Positions 54,670 through 63,051 of a stretch of 64,000 nucleotides of DNA are shown piece by piece. Positions within the stretch are counted from its first letter, which is position 1, and every line of letters starts with the position of its first letter. Origin of the DNA: Algibacter miyuki (lineage in GTDB: Bacteria; Bacteroidota; Bacteroidia; Flavobacteriales; Flavobacteriaceae); the NCBI RefSeq assembly GCF_042427745.1, contig NZ_JBHMFA010000015.1; one strand, written 5' to 3'. A program made the translations under genes and the position numbers. The notes under the pieces are model-generated. The model was not told the DNA's origin and searched no databases. It saw nothing but the letters and a program-made list of their open reading frames with translations.

Positions 54670-56040
54670 ATGATTAAAATTTTGAAAGGGGCTGTTATTA
54701 TATGTACAGCTATTTGTGTTTCAAGTTGTGCTCAGGTTAAAAATAGCGAAGTACCATGGGTATCTTTAGTTAAAGGTAATACTTTGGAAGGGTGGAATAT
54801 AAAAGGAGGAAATGCTACTTATACCGTAACAGACGGCGTAATTACTGGTACAACTGCAAATAATACTCCAAATACATTTTTATCGACAAATGAATACTAT
54901 GATGATTTTATTTTGGAAGTTGATTTTAAAGTAAATCAAAGTATGAATTCTGGAATTCAAATAAGAAGTAATAGTTACCCTTATTATCAAAATGGTAGAG
55001 TACACGGCTATCAAGTAGAAATTGATCCTTCTAAAAGAGCTTGGAGTGGTGGTATTTATGAAGAAGGTAGACGAAAATGGTTAAACCCAATTGACGACCA
55101 AAATTTAGAAGCAAAAAAAGCTTTCAAGAAAAATGAATGGAATCATTATAGAATTGAAGCTATTGGTGATACCATAAAAACTTGGATAAATGGTATGCCT
55201 GCCGCATATTTAATTGATGATAAAACAGCTACTGGGTTTATAGGTTTACAGGTGCATAGAATTAACGATGCTCAAAAACCAGGGAAAACTATTTCTTGGA
55301 AGAACATAAAAATATTAACCCAAGATCTAAGTAAATACTCTAAAAAATCTACTTTGAAACCAATCGTGACAAAAAATCAGTTAACAATTGATGAAAGTAA
55401 TAAGGGCTGGAAAATGCTTTGGGATGGTAAAACTACAAATGGATGGCGTGGAGCCAAATTAGATGCTTTTCCAAATAAAGGTTGGGTAATTGAAAATGAA
55501 GAACTTATTGTGTTGTCGTCTGGTGGAGCAGAGTCTGCGGCAGGAGGAGATATTGTTACTGAAGAATTATATGGAGATTTTGAACTTAAAGTAGACTTTA
55601 AATTAACGGCAGGAGCTAATAGCGGAATTAAATATTATGTAGATACAAATATTAATAAAGGCGAAGGCTCTTCTATAGGCCTAGAATATCAAATTTTAGA
55701 TGATGCACTTCATCCTGATGCTAAATTAGGAAACCATGAAGGGAGCAGAACAGTTTGTTCGTTATACGATCTAATTCAGGCAAACACTGAGAAACCAATA
55801 AATGCAATTGGAGAATGGAATAGTGCCTACATTTTATCTAAAAATAATCATGTAGAACATTGGATAAATGATGTTAAAGTTTTGGAATATGAGCGAGGAA
55901 GTGACGAGTTTTTAAAGCTAGTTTCAGAAAGTAAATATGCCAAATGGCCAAACTTCGGCCTATTAGAGAAAGGTCAAATTTTGTTACAAGACCATGGAGA
56001 TAGAGTTGCATTTAAAAATATAAAAATTAAATCCCTTTAA
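54670..56040 (+). CDS. Exported protein with two DUF1080 (3-keto-glycoside hydrolase-like) domains
   Basis: The 456-residue protein has a lipoprotein-like start (VSSCAQVKNS, cysteine 20). Domain 1 spans about 28-215 (VPWVSLVKGNTLEGWNIKGG, FLSTNEYYDDFILEVDFK, GIQIRSNSYPYYQ, WINGMPAAYLIDDK). Domain 2 spans about 238-456 (WKMLWDGKTTNGWRGAKLD, GIKYYVDTN, VEHWINDVKVLEYERG). PF06439 proteins in Bacteroides hydrolyse 3-keto-glycosides made by a sugar dehydrogenase. The next gene, 5 nt downstream, is such an oxidoreductase family member, so the two may act in sequence. Confidence 0.88.
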   Translation: MIKILKGAVIICTAICVSSCAQVKNSEVPWVSLVKGNTLEGWNIKGGNATYTVTDGVITGTTANNTPNTFLSTNEYYDDFILEVDFKVNQSMNSGIQIRSNSYPYYQNGRVHGYQVEIDPSKRAWSGGIYEEGRRKWLNPIDDQNLEAKKAFKKNEWNHYRIEAIGDTIKTWINGMPAAYLIDDKTATGFIGLQVHRINDAQKPGKTISWKNIKILTQDLSKYSKKSTLKPIVTKNQLTIDESNKGWKMLWDGKTTNGWRGAKLDAFPNKGWVIENEELIVLSSGGAESAAGGDIVTEELYGDFELKVDFKLTAGANSGIKYYVDTNINKGEGSSIGLEYQILDDALHPDAKLGNHEGSRTVCSLYDLIQANTEKPINAIGEWNSAYILSKNNHVEHWINDVKVLEYERGSDEFLKLVSESKYAKWPNFGLLEKGQILLQDHGDRVAFKNIKIKSL

Positions 56041-56045
56041 TACTT

Positions 56046-57386
56046 ATGACATCAAGAAGAAACTTTATAAAAAAAACAACTTTAGCAGGTGCAGCTATTA
56101 CAGTAGGTAGTTCCGCCATGGCTATGTCTGCTAAAAGCTATAACAATATTATAGGTTCAAACGAACGTTTAAACGTTGCAGTAGCAGGTTTAGGTAGAAG
56201 ATTAGGGGCCTTTACGGAACCTATTGGGCTAAAAGAAAGTAACGTGAAATTACTTTATTTATGCGACGTTATGGAAAGTCAACGTTTAAAAGGTCTAAAA
56301 GAATTTAGGAAATATATTAACTACAATCCTGCATTAGAAAATGATATTAGAAAAGTATTGGATGATAAAGATGTTGATATATTAATTAATGCAACTCCAG
56401 ATCATTGGCATGCACCAGGTTCTATTATGGCCATGAAAGCAGGCAAGCATGTCTATGTTGAAAAACCATGTAGCCATAATATGTACGAAAATGAACAATT
56501 GGTAAAAGCGTCAAAGCATTTTAACAAGGTGGTACAAATGGGAAATCAGCAACGTTCTGCAGGTCATACTATAGAAATTATTCAAGAAATTCATAATGGT
56601 ATTATAGGAAAACCATATAAAGCTGTGGCTTTTTATAATAACAGCCGTGGATCTGTTCCTCATCAAAAAAGTGCGCCTGTACCAAACGGTTTAGATTGGG
56701 ATTTGTGGCAAGGCCCGGCTCCTAGACGTGATTATACATCAGAGACATGGGATTACAATTGGCATTGGTACGGTTGGGACTATGGTACAGCAGAGGCAGG
56801 TAATAATGGAACACACGAATTGGATGTAGCACGTTGGGCACTAGAAGTAGATTTTCCTCAGCATGTATATGTAGAAGCTGAAAAGCGTCATTTTGTTAAT
56901 GATGGTTGGGAAATGTATGACGATATGGAGGCTACCTTCAAATTTGCGGACAACAAAGTTATTAAATGGGACGGAAAGTCCAGAAATAGTTATGGTACTT
57001 ACGGCAATGGTAGAGGTACCGTTATTTATGGAACAGAAGGAACTGTTTTTGTAGATAGAGGTAAGTACATTTTATATGATCGTAGAGGAAAAGTTATTAG
57101 AGATAGTAAAACAGTCTCAAATGAATCAGGAACAGCTTTAGGTGGTGGTGGTGCAATATCAACAAAACACGTTCAAAATCTTTTTGATACCATCCGTGGT
57201 AAAGCTAATTTAACAGCTCCTATTGATGATGCTAGTAAAAGTATGGCGTTAGTGCATTATGCTAATATTGCTTATCGAATTAACAAAGGGTTTGATGTTA
57301 ATGATAATACAGGTGCCATGTATAATCGTGATGCTATGGCGTTATGGAGTCGTAAATACGAAGCGGGTTGGGATCCTAAATTTTAA
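56046..57386 (+). CDS. Tat-exported Gfo/Idh/MocA-family oxidoreductase
   Basis: The 446-residue protein starts with a classical twin-arginine signal (TSRRNFIKKTTLAGAA). The Rossmann fold starts near residue 43 (NVAVAGLGRRLG), INATPDHWHAP and VEKPCSHNMYEN (K140, P141) follow, and the C-terminal catalytic half contains EAGNNGTHELDVARWAL. Tat export means that the NAD(P)-type cofactor is bound before export. Related enzymes oxidise glycosides at C3. It probably works with the DUF1080 partner 5 nt upstream on sugar residues of the oligosaccharides in the periplasm. It ends the plus-strand part of the locus and meets the minus-strand regulator tail to tail. Confidence 0.9.
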   Translation: MTSRRNFIKKTTLAGAAITVGSSAMAMSAKSYNNIIGSNERLNVAVAGLGRRLGAFTEPIGLKESNVKLLYLCDVMESQRLKGLKEFRKYINYNPALENDIRKVLDDKDVDILINATPDHWHAPGSIMAMKAGKHVYVEKPCSHNMYENEQLVKASKHFNKVVQMGNQQRSAGHTIEIIQEIHNGIIGKPYKAVAFYNNSRGSVPHQKSAPVPNGLDWDLWQGPAPRRDYTSETWDYNWHWYGWDYGTAEAGNNGTHELDVARWALEVDFPQHVYVEAEKRHFVNDGWEMYDDMEATFKFADNKVIKWDGKSRNSYGTYGNGRGTVIYGTEGTVFVDRGKYILYDRRGKVIRDSKTVSNESGTALGGGGAISTKHVQNLFDTIRGKANLTAPIDDASKSMALVHYANIAYRINKGFDVNDNTGAMYNRDAMALWSRKYEAGWDPKF

Positions 57387-57511
57387 TATTAGGGATTAAT
57401 TAATAGACATGAGTTCGAATAGAAAGAAGTTCTATAATTAAAAAGAAATATGTTAAAGGAAACCGTAGTTAAGTAATTAAATTTATTTTTTGGGTTAGTT
57501 TAGTTTGAAAG

Positions 57512-57538
57512 AGGCAGTAATAATATTACTGCCTTTTT
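57512..57538. terminator. Bidirectional terminator between the convergent oxidoreductase and regulator genes
   Basis: Perfect 10-bp inverted repeat (57512-57521 and 57525-57534, AGGCAGTAAT arms) with a 3-nt loop. A T run to 57538 ends plus-strand transcripts; the other side is also T-rich on the minus strand. Confidence 0.8.
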
Positions 57539-57576
57539 GTATGTATTTGTACTTAAATAAGGGGTAAGACGATATG

Positions 57577-58623
57577 CTAAATTGAATTTCGATCAATAAG
57601 ACTAAATGGGTTTTTAATTTTACCTTTTTTATTATTAATAATCATTTCGGCAGCTGTTTCTCCCATTTTTTCAAAATCTGTTGAAATAACAGCGATATCT
57701 AATAATCTTTTAAATGGAGTCTCATTATACGATATGATTCCCACATCTTGCCCAATAGTAAGGCGTTTGGTTTTTATTATGTCTAGTAGTTTAACCAAAT
57801 TATCATCAGAAATTGTAATAAATAATTGTCTAGAATTAATACTTTCATCTTCTTTAATTTTATTAAGAATTTTAAAATTAAATAGATGTTCATTGCAGAA
57901 TTTTATAAATCCACAACGTATTTTATGAAAATAGGGATAAGTTTTTCCTTCTGGAATAACTAAATTCAACCTTTTGTAGTTAGCTATTTTTTTTAATCCG
58001 GTTTTGAGTGCATTGTAAATATCATTTTCAAAATCTTCATATATTTCTATGATATCACCATCTATGGTTAATTCGTTATTATCCATTAAAACAAGTTTTT
58101 CTCTAGGTATACTTGTTATGGCTTTTAGTGCGTCATTCTTAATATTTATTTGGTTAACATTGCTACATTTAAAATGTGGTATTATAACATAATAATCATA
58201 CCTCATTTTATTCTTTTCCATCAAGTTAACGCAAAATGATTTTTCACTATTATAAATTTCAAAATCCGTATGATATTCATTACCAATGTTTTTTAGGAAA
58301 GAATGGTATGTTTCTAATTTGTAAGCACTTAATTTATTGACAAGAAATAGAATGTTTATTTTTGAGATTAATTTAGTTCTGTTTATATAAACGCCCTTGC
58401 CCTTTATCCCAATAATTATTTTCTTATCCTTTAACACGTTGTAAGCCTTTTCTACAGTGTCTCTAGATACTTTGTATTCTTTGCTAAAAACATTAATCGA
58501 TGGAAGTTTTTCATTCATTTTAATGCTTCCTTTTGATATGTTGTAGGTAAGACTATTGGCTATTTGTAAATATAAGGGAGTTTTATTGCTTTTTTTGAAC
58601 TTTAAGTCTTTAAGTAAATTCAT
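57577..58623 (-). CDS. GntR-type HTH regulator with LacI-like sugar-binding domain
   Basis: The 348-residue protein has a GntR winged helix at about 15-78 (TPLYLQIANSLTYNISKG, LPSINVFSKEYKVSRDTVE, GKGVYINR) fused to a periplasmic-binding-like domain at about 85-345 (ISYNETPFKRLLDIAVIST, MGETAAEMIINN). This fusion is common for regulators of rhamnose and fucose use in Bacteroidota. It is at the end of the rhamnose catabolic operon but is separated from aldA by a terminator, so it has its own promoter. An inverted repeat just upstream may be its operator. It could sense a rhamnose metabolite and control the operon; whether it also controls the plus-strand CAGGACAG promoters is unknown. Confidence 0.87.
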   Translation of the reverse strand: MNLLKDLKFKKSNKTPLYLQIANSLTYNISKGSIKMNEKLPSINVFSKEYKVSRDTVEKAYNVLKDKKIIIGIKGKGVYINRTKLISKINILFLVNKLSAYKLETYHSFLKNIGNEYHTDFEIYNSEKSFCVNLMEKNKMRYDYYVIIPHFKCSNVNQINIKNDALKAITSIPREKLVLMDNNELTIDGDIIEIYEDFENDIYNALKTGLKKIANYKRLNLVIPEGKTYPYFHKIRCGFIKFCNEHLFNFKILNKIKEDESINSRQLFITISDDNLVKLLDIIKTKRLTIGQDVGIISYNETPFKRLLDIAVISTDFEKMGETAAEMIINNKKGKIKNPFSLIDRNSI

Positions 58624-58647
58624 AAATGAGAAATTAACTAATAGTTA

Positions 58648-58669
58648 AAAAGTGAAAACTTACACTTTT
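58648..58669 (-). promoter_or_regulatory. Candidate operator of the GntR-type regulator
   Basis: Inverted repeat AAAAGTG-N8-CACTTTT (58648-58654 and 58663-58669), 25 nt upstream of the regulator start. Its 22-bp span with 7-bp arms is fitting for a dimeric winged-helix protein, suggesting autoregulation. Confidence 0.4.
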
Positions 58670-58734
58670 ATAATAAGAGTTTAGGAACTAAAATCTTTTA
58701 ATATAGTACTGTTTTAAAAGAACTTGTTGTTAAA

Positions 58735-58773
58735 AAAAAGGTAATCTACTTAATTAAATAGACTACCTTTTTA
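58735..58773 (-). terminator. Terminator after aldA (minus strand)
   Basis: A 12-bp stem with one G-T pair (58737-58748 and 58759-58770), a 10-nt loop, and on the minus strand a T8 run. It follows the aldA stop at 58793 and isolates the regulator gene. Confidence 0.75.
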
Positions 58774-58792
58774 TTTTAAAATCTCTTTAATA

Positions 58793-60232
58793 TTAGAAAT
58801 ATTTAGCATAAACTACTTTGGTTTGCAAAAACTCTTCCATACCATGCTTGCCATCAGCGCCTCCAATACCCGATTTTTTCCAACCAGCGTGGAAGCCTTG
58901 CATAGCTTCAAAGTGTTCGCGATTTACATAGGTTTCGCCAAACTGGAGCTCGTTGGTAATTTTCATGATATTATTAAAATTCTCAGAAAACACAGAAGAG
59001 GTTAACCCAAATTGAGAATCGTTTGATAAGGATATAGCTTCGTCTATTGAATTAAACTTCATGATAGGTAACACAGGGCCAAAAACTTCTTCTTGAATAA
59101 TTTCCATTTGTTGAGAAACATTCGTTAAAAGTGTTGGTTCGTAGAAATAACCTTTATTAAAATTTTCGGCACGTTTTCCCCCAATTAATACTTCTGCACC
59201 TTCTTTTTTTGCGAACTCTACCATTTCAGAAATCTTGTCGATTTGAGATTGAGAAACTAAACTACTCATATCGGCATCGATTCCTGTTAGGGCATCGTCA
59301 ATTTTCACCTCACTAATTTTTTTCGTAATTTTTTCTACAAACTGATCATATATATCGTCTTGAACATAAACTCGCTCAGCACAATTACATACTTGTCCGC
59401 TAAAAATAACTTTAGAAGACACAATAGCATTAACAGCTAAATCTAAATTAGCATCAGAGCACACAATAGCAGGTGCTTTTCCTCCTAATTCTAATGATAC
59501 TTTTGTAATGTTTTTAGCAGCAGCTGTAATAATTTGTTGTCCAGCACCAACGCTTCCAGTTAAACTAATAATGCCTGTAATAGGACTTTTAGAAAGCGCA
59601 TTCCCAATAAGTCTACCAGATCCACAAACAAAGTTTAATACACCTGGAGCCATACCAATATTCTGAATCAATTCAGCAAATTCCATAATGGTATTTGGTG
59701 CTTCAGAACTTGGTTTAATTACGCATGTATTGCCAGTAATTAAAGATGCCGCTACTTTACGTGCCATTACAAAAAACGGGAAATTCCAAGGGCAGATACC
59801 TACCGCTACACCAATGGGCACTTTATGTAAATAGATATGTTCTTTTTCACGGTCACTTTGAATAATTTCACCTTCAATTCGTCTTGCCCAACCGGCGTTA
59901 TAATCAAAATAATCGGCGGTAACATCAATTTCTACTTGGGCTAAACCAATAACTTTAGCTTGTTCTTTAGATAATGTTTCAGCCAAATAAACTCTATTTT
60001 TTCTAATAATATCTGCCATTTTATGTAGAAAAGCACCACGTTGTACAGCAGGTAATGCTTCCCATTTTGGTTGTGCATCTTTAGCGGCTTCTAATGCTAA
60101 ATTTGCGTCTTCAGCAGAACCTGTTGGGATTGAGCTAATAACTTCTTCATTACATGGGTTTAAGACGTTAATTCGAGTTGTAGAGGTTGAGTTTATAAAC
60201 TGACCGTTTATATATTGTTTATATGTTTTCAA
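58793..60232 (-). CDS. aldA: Lactaldehyde dehydrogenase
   Basis: The 479-residue protein has the same length as E. coli AldA and keeps its signatures: PWNFPFFVMARK, SLELGGKAPAIVCSDAN and GQVCNCAERVYVQ with the catalytic cysteine. It oxidises L-lactaldehyde, the product of the rhamnulose-1-phosphate aldolase, to L-lactate with NAD+. It is the fourth gene of the minus-strand rhamnose operon, 33 nt after the permease. A cytoplasmic location is expected because there is no signal peptide. Confidence 0.93.
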   Translation of the reverse strand: MKTYKQYINGQFINSTSTTRINVLNPCNEEVISSIPTGSAEDANLALEAAKDAQPKWEALPAVQRGAFLHKMADIIRKNRVYLAETLSKEQAKVIGLAQVEIDVTADYFDYNAGWARRIEGEIIQSDREKEHIYLHKVPIGVAVGICPWNFPFFVMARKVAASLITGNTCVIKPSSEAPNTIMEFAELIQNIGMAPGVLNFVCGSGRLIGNALSKSPITGIISLTGSVGAGQQIITAAAKNITKVSLELGGKAPAIVCSDANLDLAVNAIVSSKVIFSGQVCNCAERVYVQDDIYDQFVEKITKKISEVKIDDALTGIDADMSSLVSQSQIDKISEMVEFAKKEGAEVLIGGKRAENFNKGYFYEPTLLTNVSQQMEIIQEEVFGPVLPIMKFNSIDEAISLSNDSQFGLTSSVFSENFNNIMKITNELQFGETYVNREHFEAMQGFHAGWKKSGIGGADGKHGMEEFLQTKVVYAKYF

Positions 60233-60265
60233 AGTATATTGATTTTAATGTTATTATAAATAAGT

Positions 60266-61681
60266 TTAGTTTTTTTTGTTTTGAAAATACTTACTAAATA
60301 TTAAGAAGAGTAGTCCGCATAATAACCAAGCAGGCAGTGTGACAAATGATAGAAAGACATCAAATTGTATAGATATGAAGTAGAATAAGCCAAAGCTAAT
60401 AGCCCAAGCCCAAAATACAGATTTGCTAAAAGATAGGTTTGCCGCCTCAGCGTAGTTTTTTATAATACCCGCTTTTTTATGAAAAAAATGTTCGAATACA
60501 ATGATAGCTCCAAAAGGTGCTAAAATAAAACCGTATAGCGCAACAAAGCCTAAAAGCTTCATGGCGAAAGCAGGAAACAGACCGGCAATTGTTGCTAATG
60601 TACCAGCTAAAATGGTCACTTTTGCAGTTGATAATTTAGGTAGAATAGCTTGAAAGGCTAAACCAGCTCTATAAATTGTTGGGTTAGCGGTTGTCCAACC
60701 AGCTAATACTACGGCAATAATTCCTAAAACACCAATAGCGTTATATGCCATGGGACCAGGAGCTACAGGAGGAGCTTGTCCGTTATTTAAATATGATAAT
60801 GCTTCTGGAGACTGAATATATACAGCATAAAGTAGAGCAGCAGCAATCCATGCCATATAGTGCCCTACGTACATTCCTGCGGCAGTAGCCCATCCAGCTT
60901 TTGCTTCTTTTGCGAACCTAAATACTGATAGATCGGACATACCAATATGCATGGCGCCATTAGCAAACCAAGACCAAATAACAACATGCCAAAAGGTGAA
61001 TTTTGTTTGACCAGGAAAGGGTTCTGAACCTTCACCCCAAATATCCCAAAATTTAGAAAAGCTATCTACACCTAGTTGGCTCAAAGCTACAATTCCACAA
61101 GCAATAAAAGCTAGCACAATAATTGGAGACATCCAATTTGCTGCTTTGGTAACGGTGTCATAACCGCGTGCCGCAATTAATGAAATTACGGCTCCAATTA
61201 CAATTACTATAATAACCCACGTCATTCCATTTGGAAGTGTATCATCCAATTTTGGCATAGGCATATTAAAAGGAATACCTACGGCAGTAGCAGAAACCGT
61301 GATCATAGAACCTGCTAAAAAGCAGAATAAAATACCGTTGGCTAAGTTATAGCCTGTTACCAATTTTTTTCCGCAAATTTTTTCTAATTGATAATATAGA
61401 GTCAGCCTATTTTTAACAGCTATTTCAGCTGTTAAAAAACGCCAACTTAATACTGCTAATAAATTTCCTATTAGTAAACCTATAATTAAATCGAATGCAC
61501 TTACACCGGCTGTTAGAAATAATGGACCAATCATAAATTCTGTTCCAGCTGCATGTTCACCGGCATACATACCTATAAAGCTTTTCCATCCTTTTAATTT
61601 GGATGTTGGTACCGGGGTTCTTTCAAATTCTCCTCCTGCAATATCTTCAATTGCATCTTGTTCTATACTTACTTGGCTCAT
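60266..61681 (-). CDS. NCS1-family permease in the rhamnose operon
   Basis: The 471-residue protein has about 12 hydrophobic segments and matches the purine/cytosine permease (NCS1) family: ending the soluble start, KGWKSFIGMYAGEHAAGTEF, then GPLFLTAGVSAFDLIIGLL, VIIVIVIGAVISLIAARGYD and VIWSWFANGAMHIGMSDLS. NCS1 members usually carry nucleobases, vitamins or hydantoins. Its place between the aldolase and AldA genes suggests a sugar or sugar-acid substrate, with L-rhamnose the leading guess, since the only RhaT-like sequence in the window is a remnant. It is separated from its neighbours by 53 and 33 nt. Confidence 0.9.
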   Translation of the reverse strand: MSQVSIEQDAIEDIAGGEFERTPVPTSKLKGWKSFIGMYAGEHAAGTEFMIGPLFLTAGVSAFDLIIGLLIGNLLAVLSWRFLTAEIAVKNRLTLYYQLEKICGKKLVTGYNLANGILFCFLAGSMITVSATAVGIPFNMPMPKLDDTLPNGMTWVIIVIVIGAVISLIAARGYDTVTKAANWMSPIIVLAFIACGIVALSQLGVDSFSKFWDIWGEGSEPFPGQTKFTFWHVVIWSWFANGAMHIGMSDLSVFRFAKEAKAGWATAAGMYVGHYMAWIAAALLYAVYIQSPEALSYLNNGQAPPVAPGPMAYNAIGVLGIIAVVLAGWTTANPTIYRAGLAFQAILPKLSTAKVTILAGTLATIAGLFPAFAMKLLGFVALYGFILAPFGAIIVFEHFFHKKAGIIKNYAEAANLSFSKSVFWAWAISFGLFYFISIQFDVFLSFVTLPAWLLCGLLFLIFSKYFQNKKN

Positions 61682-61734
61682 TTAGTTGGTTGTTTTTTTT
61701 ATACGATGTATTAGTATTTATAATTTTAGTGCTG

Positions 61735-63024
61735 TTAGGATAAAAACTTTTTTCTTAAATCTTCAACTTGGTCATCATTGATAGGTACCATTTGTCCTAA
61801 AGAATTTCCTAAAACAATAGATTTAGCACTGAATTCAGCAACTTCCAAATAATCAAAAGTTTGAAGTAATTTATCTCCTGTAATAATGACTGAATCATTT
61901 TCAATAATTAAAGCCGTAGCGCAGTTATCAACTATGGTAGAATTGTTGTTTTTTCTAAAATGATCCCCATATTTTACGACATTAATGTCTTGTAAAAAGA
62001 TCCAGCTTTCTGGTATGGTACGTACATTTAAGTATTCTCCAGTGACTCCGAACGCCATTAAGTAAGGTGATTGCGTCATAATTATAGAATTTACATCAGG
62101 GTTACGATTGTAAATTTCTTGATGAATCCAAGCCGCTCTACTTGGTGTTTTACCAGCTTCTCGTTTTCCGTCTTTAATTTGGACAATATCATGAATGTTT
62201 AAATCCCAACGGTTACTTCCTGTTGGAGTAATAAGAAAGTCATTCTTGTTCCAGCGCATAGATACCGTACCGTAAGAACTTATCATTAAGCCTTGTTGGC
62301 ATGAGCGTTGAACAATTTTACAAATTTCTAAACGTTTTTCAACTTCGTCTGAAGGATAATGAACGCTCTCCATTTCAGGCAATACACCGGTTGCTTGTGC
62401 TTCAAACTCTTCAATTTGTTCATCTGTCAAATATTTAGGAGTTCCAATTTGAGAACCATATAAAATGGTACTTGCACAAAACTCTAAAGCTTCAAAACGT
62501 TCAAAAGCGTCAGTTAAGTCGCTTCCCCCTAAAACAGTACCATGATTTTCCATGATAATGGCTTTGTACCCTTTTTTAAACTCGTCGGCAATAACATCGC
62601 CTAAATCTTCACTACCAGGCAACCTATACTTTGCATAACCAATAGGGCCACAAATATGTTTTGCTTGAGAAATAATATTTGTGTTTGGTATTTGTCGTAC
62701 AATACTAAATGATACTAATGCAGGTGGATGCGCGTGAATTACAGATTTAATATCTGGACGTGCTTCATAAATAGCTTTATGGAATGGAAATTCGGAAGAA
62801 GGTTTGTGTTTTCCAATAACAGTTCCATCTTTTTGTACACAAATAATATCTGAAGCTCTTAAAGACCCTTTGTCTATAGCCGAAGGTGTAACCCAAATAT
62901 TACCGTTATCATCAATAATTGAAATATTACCACCAGATGTTGTGGTCATGCCTCTTTTGTATATTCTACTAATAATAGTAGTAATTTGATCTCTTGGATG
63001 TTCTAAATTTATTTTCTTAGACAT
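61735..63024 (-). CDS. Two-domain class II aldolase, probable rhamnulose-1-phosphate aldolase
   Basis: The 429-residue protein consists of two class II aldolase/adducin domains. Domain 1 (about 8-200) keeps TSGGNIS, E78 in PSSEFPFH, the metal ligands H97 and H99 in HAHPP, and H161 in ENHG. Domain 2 (about 225-429) has QSPYLMAFG where HAHPP is expected and IENDSVIITG where ENHG is expected, so it lacks the metal ligands and cannot be a normal catalytic site. Domain 1 should split rhamnulose-1-phosphate (or fuculose-1-phosphate) into DHAP and lactaldehyde. Next to a kinase and AldA, with RhaM in the locus, rhamnulose is the best substrate guess. Confidence 0.88.
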   Translation of the reverse strand: MSKKINLEHPRDQITTIISRIYKRGMTTTSGGNISIIDDNGNIWVTPSAIDKGSLRASDIICVQKDGTVIGKHKPSSEFPFHKAIYEARPDIKSVIHAHPPALVSFSIVRQIPNTNIISQAKHICGPIGYAKYRLPGSEDLGDVIADEFKKGYKAIIMENHGTVLGGSDLTDAFERFEALEFCASTILYGSQIGTPKYLTDEQIEEFEAQATGVLPEMESVHYPSDEVEKRLEICKIVQRSCQQGLMISSYGTVSMRWNKNDFLITPTGSNRWDLNIHDIVQIKDGKREAGKTPSRAAWIHQEIYNRNPDVNSIIMTQSPYLMAFGVTGEYLNVRTIPESWIFLQDINVVKYGDHFRKNNNSTIVDNCATALIIENDSVIITGDKLLQTFDYLEVAEFSAKSIVLGNSLGQMVPINDDQVEDLRKKFLS

Positions 63025-63051
63025 TGTAAGTATTTTAATAATAATTAGTAG

